Assembly: GCA_038318565.1 (NCBI GenBank)
Contig: JBBQCI010000007.1
Coordinates: 1 to 64,000, forward strand
Direction of reading: 5' to 3'
Source: UBA11346 sp038318565
GTDB lineage: Bacteria > Planctomycetota > UBA11346
DNA: 64,000 nucleotides
In this document: positions 60,448 to 64,000 of the stretch, piece after piece
How positions within the stretch are numbered: the stretch's first letter is position 1
Layout: the number at the start of each line of letters is the position of its first letter
Notes under the pieces: model-generated
Databases searched by the model: none
What the model was told of the DNA's origin: nothing
The model's input: only the letters and a program-made list of their open reading frames with translations
Position numbers and translations under genes: made by a program

Positions 60448-61146
60448 TTATACGGCCTTTACACAAACCGCATGGGAAACACCTCCACTAAAGGAGGTCC
60501 ACGCCGGCTCGGCGAAACCGGCCGTGGCGAGGTGGACGTCCGCCTCATCGGTCGAGACGAATCCCTTCACCGAATCGTGCAGATAACGATAGGCCGAACT
60601 GTCCCCGGCAAGCAACGCCCCGGCGATTGGAAATACCCCGCGGCCGAAGGTGGCGTAGAAGGTCTTCGGCCACCAGCGCACTGGACGGAAGAATTCGAGG
60701 ATCAACAAATGGCCACCGGGCCGCAACACCCGCCGCAGTTCGCGCGCGCTGGCCAGCGGATCGCCGAAGTTGCGCCAGCCGTAGGCTACCATCGCCACAT
60801 CGAAGGCCCCATCGGCATAGGGCAACCGCAAGGCGTCCCCCGCAGCAGCCGACAATGGATGGCCTGCCCGTTTAGCGGTGCCGGCGGCAAGCATCGGCAC
60901 GCAGAAATCGCAGCCATGGATGCGCCCAGCCCGCTGGCGCTGCAACGCTATCAGGCCGAGATCGAAGGTGCCGCAGGCGAGATCAAGGGCGTCGCCCTGA
61001 CCTGGAGGTAGCAAATCAACAGCGATGCGGCGCCAGCGCAGGTCGAGCCGGACCGAGAGTACCCGATTGAGCAGGTCATAGCGGCCAGCAATGCGGCCGA
61101 ACATGGCTTGGACCTGTTTCGAGCCGGCGGGGAGGGTAGTGGTCAC
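60448..61146 (-). CDS. ubiE: Demethylmenaquinone/ubiquinone methyltransferase
   Basis: About 232 residues from a GTG at 61146, which fits family length; ATGs at 61209 and 61218 are in frame but would collide with the divergent gene's start. Family marks are QAMFGRIAGRYDLLNRVLS, SAM motif LDLACGTFDLGLIAL, FDVAMVAYGWRNFGDP, LRRVLRPGGHLLILEFFRP and the region SSAYRYLHDSVKGF. It C-methylates the quinone ring in menaquinone (or ubiquinone) synthesis. The acceptor is probably menaquinone if the host is a planctomycete; the sequence does not decide. Confidence 0.85.
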   Translation of the reverse strand: MTTTLPAGSKQVQAMFGRIAGRYDLLNRVLSVRLDLRWRRIAVDLLPPGQGDALDLACGTFDLGLIALQRQRAGRIHGCDFCVPMLAAGTAKRAGHPLSAAAGDALRLPYADGAFDVAMVAYGWRNFGDPLASARELRRVLRPGGHLLILEFFRPVRWWPKTFYATFGRGVFPIAGALLAGDSSAYRYLHDSVKGFVSTDEADVHLATAGFAEPAWTSFSGGVSHAVCVKAV

Positions 61147-61207
61147 ACTCGTGATCGCATGTCCGGGTCGGGGCGAAGCAAGTTGGAACCCGCCGCCGTT
61201 CGGCAGC

Positions 61208-61717
61208 ATGCCAGACATGGAACACTGGTCGATCCTGATCGAGAAGGAGTACCTCAAGTTCTCCTGCGCCCACTTCCTCATCTTCCCCGATGGGTCGAAG
61301 GAACGGCTGCATGGACACAATTACCGCGTCCGTTGCGAGGTCGACGGAGCCCTCGACGGCCACGGTCTGGTCATCGATTTTAAGGAGATCAAGCCGATCA
61401 TCCGTGCCCTGTGCGACGAACTCGACGAGCACTGGATCGTCCCGGCTCATCACCCCGAACTACGTATCCACCACCGGGACGACGGCCACACTGAGGTGAC
61501 CTACCGCACGTCGCGATATCTCGCCCCCAGTGACGAGATCCTGGTGCTGCCGATCGGCAACACCTCGGCCGAATTTTTCGCGGCCTGGCTGGGACGCACC
61601 CTGCTTGCCAGGCTACGCGAACGCTTTGGCCACCTGAGCGTGCGCCGCCTGCGCGTTATGGTCAGCGAAACGCCTGGGCAGGATGGGGTCTACGAGACGG
61701 ACGGGGAACCGACGTAG
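61208..61717 (+). CDS. 6-pyruvoyltetrahydropterin synthase family, PTPS-III-like
   Basis: About 169 residues of the QueD/PTPS fold. Zinc ligands are His22 (SCAHFLIF), His35 and His37 (ERLHGHNYR). The catalytic Cys of QueD that precedes LHGH is missing; Glu32 sits at the place where PTPS-III enzymes have their characteristic Glu. PTPS-III proteins can make 6-hydroxymethyl-dihydropterin and so replace FolB in folate synthesis. Further family marks are FKEIKPIIRALCDELDEHW and NTSAEFFAAWLGR. An alternative start is the ATG at 61217. It is divergent from ubiE. Confidence 0.8.
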   Translation: MPDMEHWSILIEKEYLKFSCAHFLIFPDGSKERLHGHNYRVRCEVDGALDGHGLVIDFKEIKPIIRALCDELDEHWIVPAHHPELRIHHRDDGHTEVTYRTSRYLAPSDEILVLPIGNTSAEFFAAWLGRTLLARLRERFGHLSVRRLRVMVSETPGQDGVYETDGEPT

Positions 61718-61763
61718 CTGTGGGCCTAGCTGTGGGCCTAGCTGTGGGCCTAGCTGTGGGCCA
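61716..61763. repeat. Four tandem copies of a 12-bp unit at the ligA 3' end
   Basis: The unit AGCTGTGGGCCT occurs at 61716, 61728, 61740 and 61752 (last base differs in the final copy). On the minus strand each unit reads GCC CAC AGC TAG, that is Ala-His-Ser-stop, the real end of ligA. The sequence therefore looks like slippage duplication of the ligA terminal codons; it ends at the convergent gene's stop codon. Confidence 0.9.
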
Positions 61764-63768
61764 GCTTGGGGCCCAGCAGGGCGCGCAGCCCCGCCTCGTC
61801 CAGCACGGTGAGGCCCAGCGCCTGGGCCTTGGTCAGTTTGGATCCTGCTTCGTCACCAGCGACCACAAAATCGCTCTTCTTTGAGACGCTTCCGCTGGTC
61901 TTTCCGCCAGCCGCCTTGATCAGCTGTTCGGCCTCTGGCCGCGTCAGAGTGGGGAGGGTGCCGGTGAGAACGAAGGTCTTGCCGGCGACGCCGGCGATCT
62001 GCTGCACTAGCGCACCGCGATGTTCCAAAATCACACCAACGGCCGCAAGATCGGCGAACAACTGGCGCACCGACGGGCTGGCCAGCTGCGCCAGCACGAT
62101 GCTGGCGGTACGTTCGGCCACTCCGTCGATCTGCATGAGTTCAGCCGGATCCGTGATCACCAGCAGACGGGTGGCGTTGCCGAAGCGCGCTGACAGATCT
62201 TCGCTCAGCTTCTCGCCGACGTGGCTGAGTGCGAGGCCGGCCAGCACGCGAGCAAGCCCACGTCCCTTGGCGGCAGCCAGTCCAGCGACCAGATTGGCGG
62301 CGCTCTTGCCGCCCATGCGTTCGAGATCGGCGAGACGTTCAACGGTCAGGCGGAAGAGGTCCGCTGGCGAAGCCACGCCGCAGTGCGTCACCACTTGATC
62401 GACCACCGCCTCGCCCAGCCCCTCGATGTCCATCGCTCCGCGTGAGGCGAAATGCCGCAGCCGTTCGCGCACCTGCGCCGGACACGTCGGATTAGGGCAG
62501 GAGATGAACACATCGTCGACCACCGGCACACTGGCGCAGGCGGGACAAGCGGTCGGGGCCTGCACCGGCGCGGCGCCGGCCGGGCGAAGCCCCAGAACCA
62601 CCGAGACCACTTGCGGAATGATCTCGCCGGCCTTCTCGACCAGCACGGTGTCGCCGATGCGCACATCTTTGCGCGCGATCTCCGGGAAGTTGTGCAGGCT
62701 GGCTCGCGACACCGTGGTGCCGGCCAGTTGCACTGGTTCGAGCACCGCCACCGGGGTCAGCTTGCCGCTCTTGCCGACCTGGACGATCACGTCGCGCAGG
62801 ACAGTGGGCTTGCGCTCGGGGGGGAATTTCCAGGCGATGCCCCACTTCGGATGGTGCTCGGTGGCGCCCAGTTGGGCTTGCAGCCGACGGTCGTCGACCT
62901 TCACCACCATGCCGTCGATGCCGTAGTCGAGCGAAGCTCGGCGATCAGCGAACGCGGCGCAGCGGGCTGCCGCGGCGGCCGCGCTGACCTCGATCGACCC
63001 ATGGGCAGTGATCGGCAGACCAAGCGACTTCAGCCAGGCGACGATGCCGCTCTGCGTTGCTGGTGGCTCAACACCTTCGGCCCAGGCGAGGTGATAGACG
63101 AAAGCGCTGATGCCCAGCCCGCGCAGACTCGCGGCATCTTTGCGCTTCATCAGCCCGGCGCAGGCATTGCGCGGATTGGCCAGTTGGCGTCCCCCGTCAG
63201 CGACCGTGCTGTCGCGCAGCCGCTCGAAAGCGGCTTGCGGCAGATACAACTCGCCACGAACTTCAAAAGCGCCCGGACTGCTCACCGTGGGGGGAACCGC
63301 ACCACTGGCGCGCAGCTGAGCGGTGATGTCATCGCCCTCGACGCCATCGCCGCGAGTGACCGCCAGTTCGAGGCGGCCGTCGCGATAGGTGATGCCAACC
63401 GAGATGCCGTCGATCTTGGGTTCGACCTGCAGAGCCAGGACGCGGCTGTCGGCAATTTCCAAGGCCTTGCGCGTGCGCACTTCCCAGGCCGCCAGCTTGT
63501 CGGCAGCACTGCCGTCATCGCCGTCCACCGCTTTTTCCAGCGACAGCATCGCTACCCGATGACGCACCTTGACGAAGCCCTCGGTGCGGTCGTCGCCGGG
63601 CGAACGCTGCCAGACCGGTTGGTCGAGTTGACTGGCCAGAGCGTCGTGGCGATCGCGCAACGTATCGTATGCAGCGTCGCTGATCTCGGAGGCGGCCTTG
63701 CGATAATACAGCTCGTCATGACGGGCCAACTCGGCGGCCAGTTTCGCGAGATCCGTTGCTGCGTGCAT
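61750..63768 (-). CDS. ligA: NAD+-dependent DNA ligase
   Basis: About 672 residues. Domain Ia (residues ~1-70) and the nucleotidyltransferase domain with the AMP-accepting Lys118 in VEPKIDGISVG are followed by the OB fold (GDTVLVEKAGEIIPQVVSVV). A four-Cys zinc finger (CPACASVP ... CPNPTCPAQVRERL), the helix-hairpin-helix domain and a C-terminal BRCT domain (GKTFVLTGTLPTLTRPEAEQ) complete it. It seals nicks in replication and repair. The start at 63768 gives MHAATDLAKLAAELARHDEL, the expected N-terminus. It is divergent from the SufE-like gene. Confidence 0.95.
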   Translation of the reverse strand: MHAATDLAKLAAELARHDELYYRKAASEISDAAYDTLRDRHDALASQLDQPVWQRSPGDDRTEGFVKVRHRVAMLSLEKAVDGDDGSAADKLAAWEVRTRKALEIADSRVLALQVEPKIDGISVGITYRDGRLELAVTRGDGVEGDDITAQLRASGAVPPTVSSPGAFEVRGELYLPQAAFERLRDSTVADGGRQLANPRNACAGLMKRKDAASLRGLGISAFVYHLAWAEGVEPPATQSGIVAWLKSLGLPITAHGSIEVSAAAAAARCAAFADRRASLDYGIDGMVVKVDDRRLQAQLGATEHHPKWGIAWKFPPERKPTVLRDVIVQVGKSGKLTPVAVLEPVQLAGTTVSRASLHNFPEIARKDVRIGDTVLVEKAGEIIPQVVSVVLGLRPAGAAPVQAPTACPACASVPVVDDVFISCPNPTCPAQVRERLRHFASRGAMDIEGLGEAVVDQVVTHCGVASPADLFRLTVERLADLERMGGKSAANLVAGLAAAKGRGLARVLAGLALSHVGEKLSEDLSARFGNATRLLVITDPAELMQIDGVAERTASIVLAQLASPSVRQLFADLAAVGVILEHRGALVQQIAGVAGKTFVLTGTLPTLTRPEAEQLIKAAGGKTSGSVSKKSDFVVAGDEAGSKLTKAQALGLTVLDEAGLRALLGPKLAHS

Positions 63769-63813
63769 GGCTGCATGCTGGACGCGCCATTTCCACGTCC
63801 AGCATCCGACCCT

Positions 63814-64000
63814 GTGCCAAGCATCCTCGATAAGCAGATGGCCCTGGTGGCCGAGTTCGAAGCCCTGACCGACTGGGAGGCGCGCTATGCCCGGGTCATC
63901 GCCATGGCCAAGGCCCTGCCGCCACTGGCCGACGTGTACCGTACCGACCTGAACAAGGTGCGCGGCTGCAGTTCCCAGGTTTGGCTGGTGCACGAACTGC
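63814..64000 (+). CDS. sufE: SufE-family sulfur acceptor, partial (C-terminus outside window)
   Basis: The first 62 codons of a SufE-like protein, running off the right edge. It reads ILDKQMALVAEFEALTDWEA, YARVIAMAKALPPLADVYR and then VRGCSSQVWLVHEL, with the sulfur-accepting Cys at residue 52. A GTG at 63814 is preferred because the first helix of the fold begins upstream of the ATG at 63838. SufE takes persulfide sulfur from a SufS-type desulfurase for Fe-S cluster assembly; CsdE is the alternative name. Confidence 0.85.
   Translation, partial: MPSILDKQMALVAEFEALTDWEARYARVIAMAKALPPLADVYRTDLNKVRGCSSQVWLVHEL

Noticed and set aside
1..64000. tRNA, rRNA, transposase or integrase genes
   Set aside because: I read the intergenic gaps and the translated frames and saw no cloverleaf-like sequence, rRNA block, transposase motif or attachment-site duplication; a covariance-model scan would be needed to exclude small RNAs.

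Overview
The window is a dense, GC-rich bacterial chromosome segment with about 63 protein-coding genes, no rRNA or tRNA gene that I can see, no CRISPR array and no recognisable insertion sequence. Gram-negative features are everywhere: Sec signal peptides, lipoproteins, beta-barrel proteins, a TonB/ExbBD system and an MCE-type lipid transporter. Gfo/Idh/MocA oxidoreductases, a ThuA protein, a dockerin-like secreted protein, Hydin-like repeat domains and a lone PTS IIA with an HU protein together suggest the PVC group, most likely Planctomycetota or a relative. This placement is an inference from gene content, not from a marker phylogeny.

Layout. 1-3.1 kb: two secreted proteins on the minus strand, one with tandem Hydin-like repeats (it runs off the left edge) and one cohesin-like/dockerin-like. 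3.4-8.6 kb: sugar-derivative catabolism (GntR regulator with a 24-bp palindromic operator, oxidoreductase, sugar-phosphate isomerase, second oxidoreductase, ThuA protein behind a LacI-type operator). 8.7-12.3 kb: metal ABC transporter without a binding protein, plus a porin. 12.4-15.1 kb: L,D-transpeptidase and an HU/secreted protein/PTS-IIA operon. 15.2-21.8 kb: one tightly overlapping operon that starts as MoxR-DUF58-transglutaminase and ends with three enzymes of unknown joint function (DUF3419/BtaA-like aminocarboxypropyl transferase, GNAT-like acyltransferase, haem-oxygenase-like diiron enzyme). 21.8-22.7 kb: an orphan zinc-binding protein. 22.8-30.1 kb: iron uptake operon of FeoA-FeoB fusion, DUF3450, TtpC-like protein, ExbB, ExbD, TonB and TPR protein behind a Fur-like box.

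30.2-36.4 kb: MFS transporter, small membrane proteins, HisI, TerC, phosphofructokinase and an RlmI-like methyltransferase. 36.4-43.8 kb: an operon of secreted proteins with lower GC in its distal part. It holds a TPR protein, a large alpha/beta-hydrolase protein that appears split by a one-base frameshift, and two tandem paralogues of an unrecognised family. 43.8-47.2 kb: Mla-type lipid transporter whose ATPase has degenerate motifs. 47.2-54.5 kb: RadA, RsfS, FtsY, two PDZ proteins, lipocalin, an M20 amidohydrolase and an unknown protein. 54.5-59.2 kb: a second zinc uptake operon (porin, binding protein, ATPase, permease) ending in an M28 zinc peptidase. 59.3-64.0 kb: stand-alone RlmK, a 51-residue basic protein, UbiE, a PTPS-III-type enzyme, LigA and the start of a SufE-like gene.

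The best candidates for something undescribed are the DUF3419-GNAT-diiron trio (19.1-21.8 kb), the split hydrolase with its tandem paralogues (36.4-42.0 kb), and the two porin-containing metal uptake clusters, one of which shares a promoter motif with the orphan binding-protein gene. No stretch longer than 300 bases lacks a gene.
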